The notes: generated by a model not told the origin, from the letters alone. A DNA stretch of 64,000 nt from Stachybotrys elegans (GCA_020746835.1 JAGPNK010000010.1:310001-374000), one strand, 5' to 3'; shown: positions 31,419 to 43,595, counted from the stretch's first letter. Translations and numbers: made by a program.

Positions 31419-34400
31419 TGCGGAGGGATAGACATGGACGACTAATGAATTTACGAGACAGCCATGCCTATGCCTACGGGCTTGGAGAATGAAAACCACC
31501 AATTCACATTCATATTTGAAAGATGACCGACCCCTATGATGAGCTACAACCACCAGGTGACTATCGAGTACATGGAATCAATCTCGAGTACGTCTTCGTC
31601 AGCAAAGTGTCATCGCTCGCTTGGACAAGAAACACGGAAAGACGGAAACACGGCGGCGACCCAAGAATGGCCATTGACTGGTTGTCGGTAGATTGATGGA
31701 ATGGGGATGATATGCGAGGCATGATATAGGTAGTCTGCCCACCACCTTATGCGAGACTAGACAAGCACGCGTTGCGAATACTACTTGCCTCTTCGGACCG
31801 ACCGGCCGCTGCACATATGCAGCTGAAGGTTTCGTGCCAATGGCCTTGGCCCGGGGGCTTTTGTTGATGTTTGAGCTTAGTACCTGGAGACAAGGGAGAT
31901 AGATGTCTTTTTACTGACAGCCGGGCGAGGCGAAGAAACCATCATCTTTGACACATGTCTGTCTGTGTGAAGAAGCCTTAAAAATGGATACATGCCCATC
32001 ATAATGGATGTCAAAAGGGCTTCCTGACTCATTGCTTGGGGGGGGGTTAAGGGAACACGGGCCGTCTGGTGGCTGGATGCTATATTCCTCGTTGGGATAT
32101 ATGTCACAACACGGCGCGCCATGGTAGGTTGGACGAGACGCAGAGTGCGCTGGGAGGAGGTTGGCTGTGTGCTTCCCTTGCCGTCTTGATTGGGCTGGAG
32201 TTGCGGGAGCTATGCTGGGCCCAGTTAATCATTCTACTATGCAGGGACAGACCCTGAAGGAAGCTTCCATAATGACTCGTAGAAGCCATCGAGCATGCTG
32301 GGGAAGTTGTGACATTGCCAAACCAGGGTCCTTAGCTCGCAAGCTCAGCTCGAGTCTGTTGTTGGGCTCTGTTGAAAAGTTCCTTGGTCGTGTTGCTTAC
32401 TACTTGGGCTTGTTGGCCGAGGAGGCTGGCAGCCGAGGTATTACACAAAGGCAGGCAGTAGATATAAGGCAGCCCTTCCCTGCTTGCCTGTGATGCGATG
32501 CGGGGACGATGCAACGACTTCCTCTTCCAGCTCGTCAAGACACGGAGACTGCCGGTTCACCAGCCTGAGCAGACGAGGGTGGGTAGCATCGTCGTAGGGC
32601 TGTTGCATCGTGCCTCGGAAATTGTTGACGGTGATGGCTGGATTGAATTCTAAACATGGCCTGTGGGTGCGGATGCAACCAGGTGAAACGACAACCGTGC
32701 GCGCGCTTCGGTGAGGGCTGGAGAGTCGGGCAAAGATCAGGATGTGCCGCAGCGACACCTCACCCTTACAGCGCAGAGTAGCATTCCAGAATGAGCCGGC
32801 ATCCTAGCGAACTCTGTCCGAATCTCACCTTACTCTTGTGGAAGGCAGTAATAGATGGATGTCTCCGGCTCGTGTTGGTAGCATTCCGTCGAGGGATGCC
32901 GAGCAAAGGTGAACGACAGAAAGTAGTGGCGGTGGACCTCGAGTCTGTCAGCAGCGGGCACAGCGAGAACGAAACCTGTCACACCATGACTGAGTCGTTC
33001 CCGGCGCGATGCTAAAGCGGTGATGCAGGTGGTGGTGGCATGGCGTCGAGGAACAATTTCCCCAAGTGGAACGGGCGTGATAGCTCCAGTCTAGCATCAC
33101 GAGCGGCGCGTCAAGAAGCAGGAGCAGTGGCAATCCTCTGTGATATTGCGATGTATCTGCCCGCCGAGGTGGTACCGTCTCGTAGACCATATCAAAATCA
33201 AGAAAGGTGGTGGGTGATCTGCTAGAACCCGCTCACGCCAAACCTCGACTTCCGGAAACTGACATGTTGTTTCACAATTGAAGCTGTCGGCCGTCGACCA
33301 TAGGCTGGCGTCATTGTCCATCCGGGCGGGATCCGAACCACCCAGGACATTAGGCGGAGAAACATCAAAGAATCGGAGCGAAGAAGCATAGAGAAGGGCG
33401 ACAGAAGTTTGCGCCGTTGGCGAGCAAGCTTACCTATGGGGCGGAGAAGAGAGCCGCGAGTCATTTCCCCCCAACGACTAGCCATTCCAGACCCTGCAAA
33501 GCAAACCTAGCTGGATGAAGTCCCAGAGGCGCGGCGCATTGTGGCGTGCTGGTCTATGGCGCTGCATAGAGTGGCCGTTGAGCCGAGCGATCTGAATAGC
33601 GACAAGTCTCCCTCTCCCTCACATCTGCAATGCGCACGGACGAGGATGGAACCGGGGGCGAACGGAGAGACCGGAGCAAAAGGGAGCAAAATGAGACGAA
33701 GATTGCCGTAACGCTGGCCTCCAGGTGACTCCCTCTCACCTGTCTGGCCTGTCAGGGCTGTCAGGACAGCAATAAGGATCGACTGTTGGAGGTGTGTTTG
33801 TCATGAGAGCTGAGCGTCGATCGTCGGCAAGTGACACTGGAGAGATCACCACTAGTAGGAGGCTCAAGCAGGGAGTCGCCTGGTGACAGTCAGCGAACGG
33901 CCGTTGCTCTACCGCTCTACCGTAATGACCCTGGATCCAGGGGGCTGGATACACAAGGAGCCGTGAGGAAGCAAGCAAGCACAACTACGGATACAGAGAG
34001 GCAAGAGCCCACTTTGCACGGGCGTGCATGAGATGAGAGCTGAAGAAGGGAGATGAGGGAGATGAGGGGAGGGGCGGCGACGGATGTACCGATTGTGCAT
34101 TGCACTGGTACCTTATGTACTGTGCGCTCGCTCGGCCATCCGAGATTACCAGAAGGGCAATGGAAGCAGCGGAAAGCAAGATTAGCATCTGATAGGCGTC
34201 CAGAGGTCTGATCAGTCCAGTCCATGCTACAGATGTGGGGACAGCGGCATTGCCTACCTCCATGCCTACCTACCTTCTATAACCCTGGGTATCCTGGTGA
34301 GAGATTAGTAGGGGAGGCTCCTGTGCACTTGAGGCCAAGAGCTTAGACGATCTGCGTCTATTGACATGCCCAGGCCACGCGATGCACAAGGTAGCGAGGC

Positions 34401-35951
34401 TTTGCCAATAGATCCCCAGCTAGCCGAGCAATAACGCCTGTGCACGAATTGATCGCAATCAAAGAGAGCATTGTGTCTGCGAGTTACACGGGCGCACAGA
34501 CAGATGACAGATACCAACATACAGTACCTGTAGTAGGTAGGTGCATACCAAGTATGTATGTAAGGTCCTGTGGCAACATTAAAGGTTGTATCGGCCGGCA
34601 GCTGAGACAAAGAAGCGGTGGCACAAGGAAACAAACAACGGCAAAGGCAAAGGCAAAGGAAAGGAAAGGGGATAAAAAGCAAAACGGTGGTCAAAGGAAT
34701 CTGCCCCAGTGCGGCGGCCCTGTCGCAGTGGATATTCTCAGCGTCCAAAGTCGCAATAGGATCATGGTTCTGTTGCATTGGTACTAAGGCGGGCCACCTG
34801 CGCCATCCGCCCACAGTTGCCTGCCTGCCTGTCACGTCGCTGAGCTTTGCTGCACTTTGCGGCACCCTGGGCTTTTCAGCGCTCGACTGAGGGTGGCTTG
34901 CAGGGGTTGTCCCCTCGCGTCAGTTTTTTGGACCTGCCTGACAGACAGACAGGGTGGCATGGCATGCTGGCTTGCTGGTTGTGTCGTGCATGCACCGGCC
35001 TCCCCCCCCTCCTCCTCCTCCAACACTATCAAGCCGATGCCTCCATCGCCCACTGTTATCTACATCCTGCCCGACCACCACCAACCCCCAAGCGGCGGGC
35101 CCGCTGGAAAGCCACGCCCGTCATCCGTGTACAGGCCGCTTTGCTGGTTGGCTGGCTGGCTGGTGCTTTCGGCCTTGATCAAAGGCCGACAGAATTACAG
35201 CGCCACCCCGTCCCCCCTCCGTCGCTCGCTGCCCTCTGAAAATGTAAGTCTTCTTTGCCTGGCTGTCGATCCCCTGTTTGACTCGTACGGAAGGATCCTT
35301 GTCTAGCTCATGCTCCTCCTTTTACCGCGTGCGAACAAGCCGCATCCTTGTCCTCGTCCGTCTCCCTTGCCTGCACATGCCCACCGCTTCGATGCATCGG
35401 CCGTAGTCCGCTTCTGCTAATAAACCCAGCAGAGACCCAGCAGGCCCAGCCAAGCAAGCCTACAGTGGGGTTTCAACTGAGTACGGAGTACGGGGGGGGT
35501 TCTTTCCTATAGGTGCTTTAAGACTGACTGCAAGCATCCGCGTTCCTCATTTATCCACCCTCCCGTCGTTCTTGTATCGAAGCTCAATCCTTCTCGTCCT
35601 GGTCCTCGTCCTGGTCCTCGTCTTCGTCCTACCTTTGTCCGGATGTACAAGCAGCAGAAATAGGAGGGAAAAGTACCGTTGGGTGGTTTCGTCCATCTCT
35701 CGCCGACTTGCGATCAACCGACGTGGAGAGGTTTATGGAATTCAAGTAACACGCCTACACCTACAGAAGGAACCTACTGTCAAACCACCACCTGCCTCGA
35801 TTCACTTCCCCGTTCCTTTGAATCTCCATTTATCCATCAGCCTCAACCGCCTTACCTACTAAGCTAAAACCAACCCCAGTTGAGCTTGATTCTCGCCTAT
35901 GGAATCGCCATTGTCACCCGCAAAATAGCACCTCTCTGAGACTTGGCCGCC
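31419..35951. other. Gene-poor stretch of 4.5 kb
   Basis: No open frame here resembles a family, carries plausible introns or shows sustained coding bias. Contents I can name: a G9 run at about 32039-32047, an isolated TGACTCA at 32025-32031, a TGGC tandem near 35143-35164, CT/CCT-rich tracts at about 35005-35025, and a GTCCTC repeat near 35595-35630 that probably lies in the leader of the next gene. It could hold non-coding RNA or very long regulatory sequence. Confidence 0.45.
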
Positions 35952-38471
35952 ATGGCCAGGTTCACATTTCCCGTCCCGGGGCGCAAGAAGCAGCCGCCTC
36001 CCCAGCCTCTCGTCCCCGAGACCATGACCAAGGCGCACAAGATCCTGGGCACTGCTGCTCCTCTCAATATCGATTCGCCCCGGAGCTGGGATGATGTCTC
36101 GGGCATCAGTGTAGATGTCTCGGAAAGCACACCGCCAACGAGCTACGACGACGACGACGACGATGCTCGTTGGCACGATAAGGCCAAGGCGCCCGCACGC
36201 GACGAGTGGGCCGATGAGTCGGCAATAGTGCCACCCCGGTTCAAGATTGACTACACGGGTGATGCGCTGGATTTCAGCGAATCTTCTACCGCCCTGAGGA
36301 ACAAGCCCTCCTCCTCCACCATCAAGTCCTGGTACGACAAATCCAAGATGCCTCTGGCCATCTCCCAGCAGACCTCGGCCTCCGCCATGGCCAAGGGGAT
36401 GCCCTCCAAAGCCCACAAGATGCTGGACATGGACAATGCCCACACAAAGATCAAGGCCAAGAGGCCGCCTCGGTTGGACTTTTCCAGCCTCGTGCCCTCT
36501 TCCACTCGCCATCTGCTGAGGTCCAGCCAGAACCACGCCACCGACGACTTCCTCTTGTCTCCCGAGTACATTACCAAGTCTCCGTCTGCTCTTTCTTCTG
36601 TGTCTCCAGCTTCGGGACGCCGGCTGCGCAAGAAATCTACCAAGGAGACGCTCAGGACGTCAAGCGCAGAGCCTACCCCATCCACCACCGCCAGCAGCGG
36701 ATCTCGCAGAGCCAAGGACGGCCGTTTTGATGAGCTGCCCGATCTCTATGAGCATTACGAACAAATGTCATTTCGTCAGATCATGCACGAATCCGCCGAG
36801 GAGGAGCAGCACGACGTTGCTCCCCCTGCCGCTCCGGTCCCTGCTGCTCCAATTCCTGCTCCCGAGAGAAAGATCGAAGAGGACCGAAAGTCGGCCCACT
36901 CCAAGGTTTCAGAAAAGTCGGATCTGATCCTGCTCCAGCCACGGCGTTATCGCGATTCAAAATCATTGCAGCACCTGGCGCCCCCGGCAGCTGCCCCCGG
37001 GCTCAACATTGGCTACTCACCCGCGTCTGACTGCGCGGCCAGTATCTCCAGCGGGCACACCCGAACATCCAAGGCCTCGGCTGCCGGAAGGAGCTTCCAG
37101 GACTCGGATCTACAAGAGACGAGCGTGCTCATGCTGTCGTCCGACTCAGAGGATGACGAGTATCTCGACCCGCCAGCCAAAACACCACAGTCCAGCAGAG
37201 ACAGGCGTGGATCCGGTATATCGGAGAGCGCCCACTCCCTGGGACAGCACAGCTTCGCTTCCTCTCGGCCGTCAGGGAATTCGGAGAAGCGCTCGAGCAG
37301 GTCTGGCAAGCGTACCAGCTTCGCCACCAGCAATACCTATCTAACCATCCCAAACAGACGTGACAGCCAATTGGCCTTTTACGAGTCTGGCACCACAACG
37401 GGCTCTGTCATGGGACTTCAGCTGCAGCAATATTCTTCGGCAGCATCCGTGCATTCGGCCTCTTCAGCTCACTCGGCACCTGCCTGGCAGAGCAGGTCTG
37501 ACTATGGAATTCGAGAGGTCCCCATGGAGTCTCCCGAGGAGGGCTTGGACGACGAGGATCTCGACGGCACGTGTGATTCATCAAGCCGTCACGATTCATC
37601 AGCCGCGGGCCAGCCGACGCCCCCCTTGAGCCCTTCGTCGGTCGATTTCTACATTCGCTCTGCACGATCTTCCATTGATGGGCCCGGCAGCCATAATCGG
37701 TTCATGGCTGTCACACATCAAGAGCAAATGCTACTTGCTGCTCTCCGCAACAAGCGCCAAGAGATGCGCGACACCCGGGCAGAGTTCCGGGCCTACGATG
37801 CGAAGCACTATTCGAGCGCATCCGAGGCTACCGTTACCGATGCTCAGATGAGCTTCGACTTCCCTCTTCCCCCTTCCTTCAACGACTCGGCGGCAAAATC
37901 TGTTGGCATGAGGTCCATCACTCCCCACCGCGTTCTGTCTATCCAGGCCAACTCCCCTCCTCAGCATACTCTGGGTCAGGATGATGAGGATGGCGTCGTT
38001 TCTCCGTACCCAAAATACCCCTCCACGTGGAAGGCTGTCTTCTATAAAGACTTTGACCTGGACACAGACGACCAGGCAGTACAGGCCAACGGTAACGAAG
38101 AATCGCCTCCCGGCAACAAGCGCATTTCGAGGGCACCCAGTACCAAGGTCCAAGATCCGCTCCGTTCGCAGCGACAGGTACGACGCGTCTCGTCCAGGTC
38201 GTCGATTGCATCCAACGGCGCGGCAAACAACCTCGAAGAGCTCAGCTCATCACGCAGCGGCTACCGCCACAGGACGCTTGCAGAGTTGGAGAGCTTTATG
38301 CCCATGGTAGCCGAGGACGACTACGACACTGCAGAGGCCGGTGTCCCTCGGCCAGATAGCCCCATCTCCCCTTCATGCTTCCCCGCCCCGCCAACAATGA
38401 CATCGCTTCACAAGAAGATGGCTCGCCTGAGTGCAGTTGGCCCAGCACCACAAGCCCAGGCTGAGTGGTGA
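35952..38471 (+). CDS. Large low-complexity protein, fungal-specific, function unknown
   Basis: A single exon for 839 residues, with the ATG in an ideal GCCGCCATGG context. The protein is Ser-, Pro- and Ala-rich and mostly disordered. Visible features: a basic N-terminus (FPVPGRKKQ), a motif TKAHKILG near residue 29 that recurs as SKAHKMLD near residue 150, an aspartate run (about residue 68), the acidic patch LMLSSDSEDDEYLDPP and many SxxS/SP sites suited to kinases. A short predicted helix (HQEQMLLAALRNKRQEMRDTR, about 21 residues) is the only ordered segment and reads like a conserved fungal module. No enzymatic domain or membrane segment was found. It may be a signalling or polarity scaffold, but that is speculation. 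It has the 4.5 kb empty region upstream. Confidence 0.75.
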   Translation: MARFTFPVPGRKKQPPPQPLVPETMTKAHKILGTAAPLNIDSPRSWDDVSGISVDVSESTPPTSYDDDDDDARWHDKAKAPARDEWADESAIVPPRFKIDYTGDALDFSESSTALRNKPSSSTIKSWYDKSKMPLAISQQTSASAMAKGMPSKAHKMLDMDNAHTKIKAKRPPRLDFSSLVPSSTRHLLRSSQNHATDDFLLSPEYITKSPSALSSVSPASGRRLRKKSTKETLRTSSAEPTPSTTASSGSRRAKDGRFDELPDLYEHYEQMSFRQIMHESAEEEQHDVAPPAAPVPAAPIPAPERKIEEDRKSAHSKVSEKSDLILLQPRRYRDSKSLQHLAPPAAAPGLNIGYSPASDCAASISSGHTRTSKASAAGRSFQDSDLQETSVLMLSSDSEDDEYLDPPAKTPQSSRDRRGSGISESAHSLGQHSFASSRPSGNSEKRSSRSGKRTSFATSNTYLTIPNRRDSQLAFYESGTTTGSVMGLQLQQYSSAASVHSASSAHSAPAWQSRSDYGIREVPMESPEEGLDDEDLDGTCDSSSRHDSSAAGQPTPPLSPSSVDFYIRSARSSIDGPGSHNRFMAVTHQEQMLLAALRNKRQEMRDTRAEFRAYDAKHYSSASEATVTDAQMSFDFPLPPSFNDSAAKSVGMRSITPHRVLSIQANSPPQHTLGQDDEDGVVSPYPKYPSTWKAVFYKDFDLDTDDQAVQANGNEESPPGNKRISRAPSTKVQDPLRSQRQVRRVSSRSSIASNGAANNLEELSSSRSGYRHRTLAELESFMPMVAEDDYDTAEAGVPRPDSPISPSCFPAPPTMTSLHKKMARLSAVGPAPQAQAEW

Positions 38472-39023
38472 GCCTGGCAAAGGCACGATATTCATGAACC
38501 GGCATTATTCTCATATTTTCTCTCATATTTTTCTTCTTCTTCTTCTGTCACATATGACACTTATACCATGTAATTTGACACCTCAACGACTTGCATCACC
38601 CTCGCAAATTTCCTTTGTCTAAAGGGTAACGGAGTACTGGCTACGGATAATGTCTGAGGCGTGACGAGGGACCGGCCACGCAGCCTTGATGTTTGATATC
38701 ACGGAGTCGGGGCATCTGCCATGAAGCCGCTGGGCGCGGCATGACATTTCATTCGTCCACGATAGCACAGATACAATGAAATAATTTAATGTGCCTAAAC
38801 AGTGGCTCCAGCCGTTGACGCAATGTGACTTGACCTGAAAAGCCACAGGATAGTTTGCTAAACTTGTTTTATCTGAATCAATAGCGCCGTGGAATCATAA
38901 CATTCATACTTGGCTACGTCAAGTCGCCTGAACATGCTTCTCATCCCTGGAGAGGTCGGTAGTGTTGGTATGATCTATTCTGACTCGTCCTACTAAGTAT
39001 GGGAATGAGGCACCTCGAACCGT
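38472..39023. other. Convergent 3' region between the low-complexity gene and mms2
   Basis: About 550 nt, AT-rich, with TTCTTC runs near 38530. It holds the 3' UTRs of the two convergent genes and nothing coding. Confidence 0.5.
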
Positions 39024-39584
39024 CTATGAGTAGGTCGAACCCTCGGGAGGCTGGGGAATCTTCTTGTTGGCCGGTGCTGCCATGTACCTGTAGCCGTCAG
39101 CGTGAGCTATTCACTCAGCATTAGGAGCGTGCCGACCTTCGAAGCTCGATCAGGACCGTCTCCATGGTGTTTTCGCGCTTCCACATGGCGAGGCAGGGCA
39201 ATTGCTTGGGGTCGACGACGCCGTTGCGAGGGTTGACGCAGGGGAGGTTGACCTGGCTAACGAACTGGATGGTAGGAGGCTCGTCGGGGTAGTTTTCACC
39301 GCAGTGCATCTTGACGCTGTAGATTCGGTTCTCGTGGACGGACTGGTCGGGGGGGAGAGGAGGGGGAGCGGTCAGCGTGCGAGACAGGAGGAGACCACGG
39401 CAGCGAGCTCCGCGTAGAGGTGACAACGTACGTGAGGGGGGCCGAGGATGGTGCCGTTCCAGTTGGACATGAGGAGATCCTCGCCGTCCTCGAGACCGTA
39501 GCTGCATGCCTCGGCGCCGAGGCCCTTCTCGCCCTTCTCGAGCTCCTCCAGCAGGCGGAAGTTGCGAGGAACCTTGGCAGTCAT
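39024..39584 (-). CDS. mms2: Ubiquitin E2 variant Mms2/Uev1
   Basis: Three exons, 39584-39432, 39342-39137 and 39087-39024, giving 140 residues (yeast Mms2 has 137). The N-terminus [17 protein letters not shown] and [12 protein letters not shown] match the UEV family, and [15 protein letters not shown] is the E2-fold core. The catalytic Cys of true E2 enzymes is absent, as expected. Mms2 pairs with Ubc13 to build K63-linked ubiquitin chains on PCNA for error-free DNA damage tolerance. The last exon adds [17 protein letters not shown]. All intron phases join without change of frame. Confidence 0.94.
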
Positions 39585-40477
39585 GGTGGGCGGAGGGCGT
39601 TTTCCAACGTGTGTCTGCTTGATCAGTCGAGGCTAGAGAGTCAAGAGTTATCGCAAAAGGGTGAAGGGGCGGGCAAAGGGGTGTGGCGCTCTTCGTGATG
39701 GTCTTCCCGCTAGTTCTCTCGTCCAGGGCGTCGCCAGAATGACACAGAGGGTTCTACGCAATGCGCTGAGCGCGGGGCAGTTTGTAGGGCAGCTTATCGC
39801 TCCCCCGCGATATGGGGCCGCCTCTTTTCTCGTTGCCGCGGCGGCCCTTTTTGTGGTAGACGGGCTAAACCTCGGCCCGGGATCACGCTTCCAGATTTGC
39901 TCCTTCGTTGTAATCATGTGTTGGGGTCGACGGTCCTGGTTCCTGACTGGACTGTTGGCATCACGTGACCTTATTCATGATGAAGGTCGCAGCACGCGAA
40001 GAGCCAACGATGATGAAGAGTCAGAAGAAAAAGAACATGGTCGATTTGTCTTTGGAATTGATTGGTCTTTTGTCGAACTGCTGAGGGCAGACACAAGACA
40101 CATGCGGCACGCGGTGCAAAAAAGGACCACATAATACTACTGTCAGCAGAAGAGCAACATTAGCACCGGACGTAGGCAAAGGAAAGCAGCAATGCTCCTT
40201 GAGCAATTCGTGAAATTCGATTCCTTTAGGTAAGGATGAAAGAAGCCCAGTTTGCCAGCGGCTAGCCTTTCGTGATCGGAGCATGTGGGTGACCGTCCCC
40301 CAGGTGTATGACATCAGAGAGGTCAATCAGCTCAATGGCAAGGTGGAGCCTCTTGTGAATGTGTGCGGTGTAAACAGCAGATAAGTTCAAGGATAGCTTT
40401 TAATTCTCAGCGCCGCCTCAATGAGTAAGCACCTGGTTATGATCTTAAGGTGACCTCCTATCGTATACATAGCCAAC
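39585..40477. other. Intergenic region between mms2 and the aminotransferase pseudogene
   Basis: About 890 nt, starting with the mms2 promoter. An open frame from 39739 carries a hydrophobic stretch, but nothing supports it as a gene. AT content rises towards the pseudogene. Confidence 0.45.
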
Positions 40478-41614
40478 TCACGCCACGCACCTCTCATCCC
40501 CCCCCTGAGACGCAAAAGTGCCGATGAAATTGGCCAGTTTCGCCGTGCCTTCGAAGGTAACCGAGTTGGAATTGCTTACTCTTACTCCTTTCAAATCACG
40601 GTGACCCCTTAGTCCAGTGAGCCCAAGGGCAGTACCCTGTTTCAAGAACTCTTCCTCGCCTCCCGTGATTCTGAAGCAGATATTCATTCGTGATCGCACT
40701 GTCTTGTCGGGAATGACATGATAGACATCAGTATACTCTTCGAGGGTTTTATAGATAAGTTGAGCCTTCTGCTCAGATATAGCCTGCTGCCCTTGAACCT
40801 TATCGGGGTGTTGTAGCAATAGTTTTCTCAGAACCTGGCCTGCAATGTACACACTACAGATCTCTTCATCAGCTTCAGAATACTTTACTTGGAAGAGGGC
40901 ACTTACTCAAAGATGCTCAGTGTGTTATAGAGGCTGTTGTTCTTGGCAATGGTCTCAAACTCGAAGATGCGAGGCGGTATCGGTAGCCCCAGTTGTCGCA
41001 TCAATGTTGCAGACGGCTGCGGTAGGAACTTCTTGTGAATCACGGCAACAGTGATCCCAGCCATTCCGAGATTCTTCTGAGCGCCGAAGAAGATAGCTGC
41101 GTAGTTCTGAATAGGTCTCATCAGGAATCGTGCCAAATTTGCCATTGTTCGTCTTGCGACTATCAGCTGCAATATACACATGCTCAGGGCCAAAGAGTCG
41201 CTCAGCTTCAGCCGCTGCCTTTTGTGACCAGCCTCCAGTGATGATATAGTCTATCCTCAAGTCCTTAACAGCTGACTTAAGCTCCTGGATAGAGTCATCA
41301 TCTAAGCCCAGCTCCTTGTGTTTACAGGCAACCCAGGCGCCAGCAAAGTTATAAGCCATGGCAGAGAACTCTCCAGAACCACTGCCCTACATAAAGAAGA
41401 CCTCATAGTTATCTAGGATATCAAGAAAAGATGATAGGTCAGCTTTAGCATTGTTAATAATCTTAGTAGCTAGGGCAGAGCGGTGAGAGTGCTCGGCAAG
41501 CCCTATGCCCGTGTCATTGAAGTTAACCAAGGTCTGGGCAGCATCCTCGAGAATGTCGGTGGGTAGAGGGCCTGGTCCTGCACCAAAATACGTGATCTCT
41601 AATCTGGATGGCAT
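40478..41614 (-). pseudogene. Phosphoserine aminotransferase (Ser1-like) pseudogene
   Basis: The remains of a class-V aminotransferase that makes phosphoserine. The 5' part reads MPSRLEITYFGAGPGPLP and EHSHRSALATKI, typical of Ser1. A TAG at about 41388-41390 replaces the Gln codon of the (M)QGGGSGEFSA motif; CAG to TAG is a C-to-T change in a CpA context. After KFGTIPDE roughly 60 codons are missing and the frame shifts; the text resumes as NYAAIFFGAQKNLG, which still has the PLP lysine. A 3' intron between SIFD and VYIAGQV is intact (donor GTAAGT), and the C-terminus (IPDKTVRSRMNICFRI) is well preserved. Codon use is AT-shifted compared with neighbours. An intact copy presumably exists elsewhere in the genome. 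Confidence 0.85.
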
Positions 41615-41952
41615 GGCGTGCGATGTGACGCAGGATCCGGCTTCGAGTCGCCGGAGGCTGAAGAGAAACTCCTGGCTGGGATCGGATCCGTGATGATGAT
41701 GCTGGGAACAGTTGATCGGAGACACTTGGGTTGTCTGGGATGTTTTGGCGGGTGTGGTGATGCCAAGGGTACGGTTCTTTTTCACTAACTAGGCCTAAAA
41801 CGGGGCCTGCCAACCCGAACACATGGATTAAAGCTGTGCCGTGATCCCGTTTCGCTTACCTTCCAGTACTCTGTATTACCTGGGGAAATTCGGATGCTGC
41901 GATCGCCAAACCACCGCATCAGCCATTCGCAGCCGCACATCAATTGCACACC
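41615..41952. other. Region between the aminotransferase pseudogene and the stomatin-like gene
   Basis: About 340 nt between divergent units. It contains the stomatin-like gene's promoter. The pseudogene frame extends upstream of its ATG without homology I recognise. Confidence 0.45.
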
Positions 41953-43201
41953 ATGGCAGCTTCTCTGACGAGGGCCGCCCTGCGCGTGCCCGCACAACGC
42001 CTCCCGGCCCAGATACGCATGCTCAGCTCGTCTCCTCAGCTGTTACAACAGTCTCCCGGCGCTGGAGCCAGCAGCGGCCTGCCGACCTACTTCCAGCGGT
42101 CGCCGCTCCCGGTCAACACCGTCGTCCGCTTCGTGCCACAGCAGACGGCCTGGGTTGTTGAGCGCATGGGAAAGTTCCAGCGTATTCTCGAGCCCGGCCT
42201 GGCCATCCTCGTACCCTTTATCGACCGCATTGCCTACGTCAAGAGCTTGAAGGAGGTGGCTATGGAGATTCCTAGCCAAAAGGCCATCACGGCCGACAAC
42301 GTCACCCTGGATCTGGATGGTGTGCTGTTTACTCGCGTCGTGGATGCCTACAAGGCGAGGTGAGCTAACCCGGCCTGCTGAGAGGAAGGATGATGCTGAC
42401 GCGCAGCTTAGTTATGGTGTGGAGGATGCCGAATACGCCATTTCCCAGCTCGCCCAGACTACGATGCGCTCCGAGATTGGTCAGCTCACCCTCGACCATG
42501 TCCTAAAGGAGCGCGCCTCGCTCAACACCAACATCACCGCCGCCATCAACGACGCCGCCCAAGCATGGGGTGTCACCTGCCTCCGGTACGAGATCCGCGA
42601 TATCCACGCCCCTAATGCGGTCGTGGATGCTATGCACCGCCAGGTCACTGCCGAGCGCTCCAAGCGCGCCGAGATTCTCGAGTCCGAAGGCCAGCGCCAG
42701 AGCGCCATCAACATCGCCGAAGGTCGAAAGCAGAGCCAGATCCTGGCATCAGAAGCTCTCCGCGCCGAGCGCATCAACTCTGCCGAGGGTGAGGCTGAGG
42801 CCATTCTCCTTAAGGCCCGCGCCACGGCTCAAGGCATCACCCAGGTGTCCAAGAGCATTACCGATGGCCAAGAGGGAGCTCGTGGAGCCATCACCTTGGA
42901 TATTGCCGAGAAGTATGTTGGAGCCTTCGGCAACCTGGCCAAGGAGGGCACTGCGGTGGTGGTCCCCGGCAACTTTGGCGACATTGGTGGCATGATTGCC
43001 TCGGCAATGAGCGTCTACGGCAAGGTCGGCAATGCCCAGGCCCAGAACATGGCCAGTCGCCTCGTGGAATCGACTGAGTCGGAGGCAGCATCAACCAAGG
43101 CAAACCAAGGGCTCGAAACAAAGCCTGAGGCAAAGGCCAGCGATGCCAACATGATCAAGGATAAGGTTCTGGAAGGCTTCGACCAGACAGCAAAGAATTA
43201 G
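41953..43201 (+). CDS. Mitochondrial stomatin-like protein 2 (SPFH/band 7 family)
   Basis: Two exons, 41953-42359 and 42412-43201 (52-nt intron with GTGAGC donor, GCTAAC and a CTTAG acceptor); 398 residues. An arginine-rich presequence (MAASLTRAALRVPAQRL) suggests mitochondrial import. The SPFH/band-7 domain spans about 55-260: VVRFVPQQTAWVVERMGKF, then TADNVTLDLDGVLFTRVVD and ERASLNTNITAAINDAA. A long alanine/glutamate coiled coil (SEGQRQSAINIAEGRKQSQ) follows. The family forms oligomeric membrane scaffolds of the inner membrane, binds cardiolipin and supports respiratory supercomplexes and proteases. The CTTAG acceptor was chosen over the earlier GCGCAG because it restores ASYGVEDA. Confidence 0.94.
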
Positions 43202-43595
43202 AATGTGCTACTTCACCTATCTTTCTAGTTGAGCGTTTGTGCAATTGCATTTACAGCTTTCGGAGGCGTTGAAGGGAAACATTTGTACAACAGGGCATTC
43301 AGGAGTACGCTTCTCAGTCATAAAGGTTGGCGGGGGAAAAGATAAAAAGAAGGCATGGAGGTATGACTGTATATTAGCCATGGCCTGCTCTGTCAATACA
43401 CGAGCGCAATGGAAAATTAACCCATCCGATCATTTACTGGTCCAGAACAGACTCCAGCTTCACCAGGTTCGTCCGCATCACAATGAATTGCGATCACTGA
43501 CATTGCATAAATTAGGTCAATTGAGCTTGGTATATTTATTATCAACTCCGTATTTCCGCCACGCCGTTTCTTTTTCGTTTTCCCCGATTATGTGT
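43202..43595. other. Convergent 3' region after the stomatin-like gene
   Basis: About 390 nt between convergent genes. No coding sequence is visible and AT content is raised. Confidence 0.5.

Noticed and set aside
32025..32031. Isolated TGACTCA in the 4.5 kb empty region as a regulatory element
   Set aside because: No gene start lies within a plausible distance; a 7-bp match is expected by chance several times in 64 kb.
33310..33350. tRNA-like T-arm (GGTTCGGATCC) on the minus strand
   Set aside because: The stem pairs only with a mismatched or eight-base loop, and no acceptor, D or anticodon arm lies at the right distances.
39739..40134. Open frame downstream of the mms2 promoter with a hydrophobic stretch
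   Set aside because: No splice signals, no family resemblance and composition drifting along the frame; probably chance.
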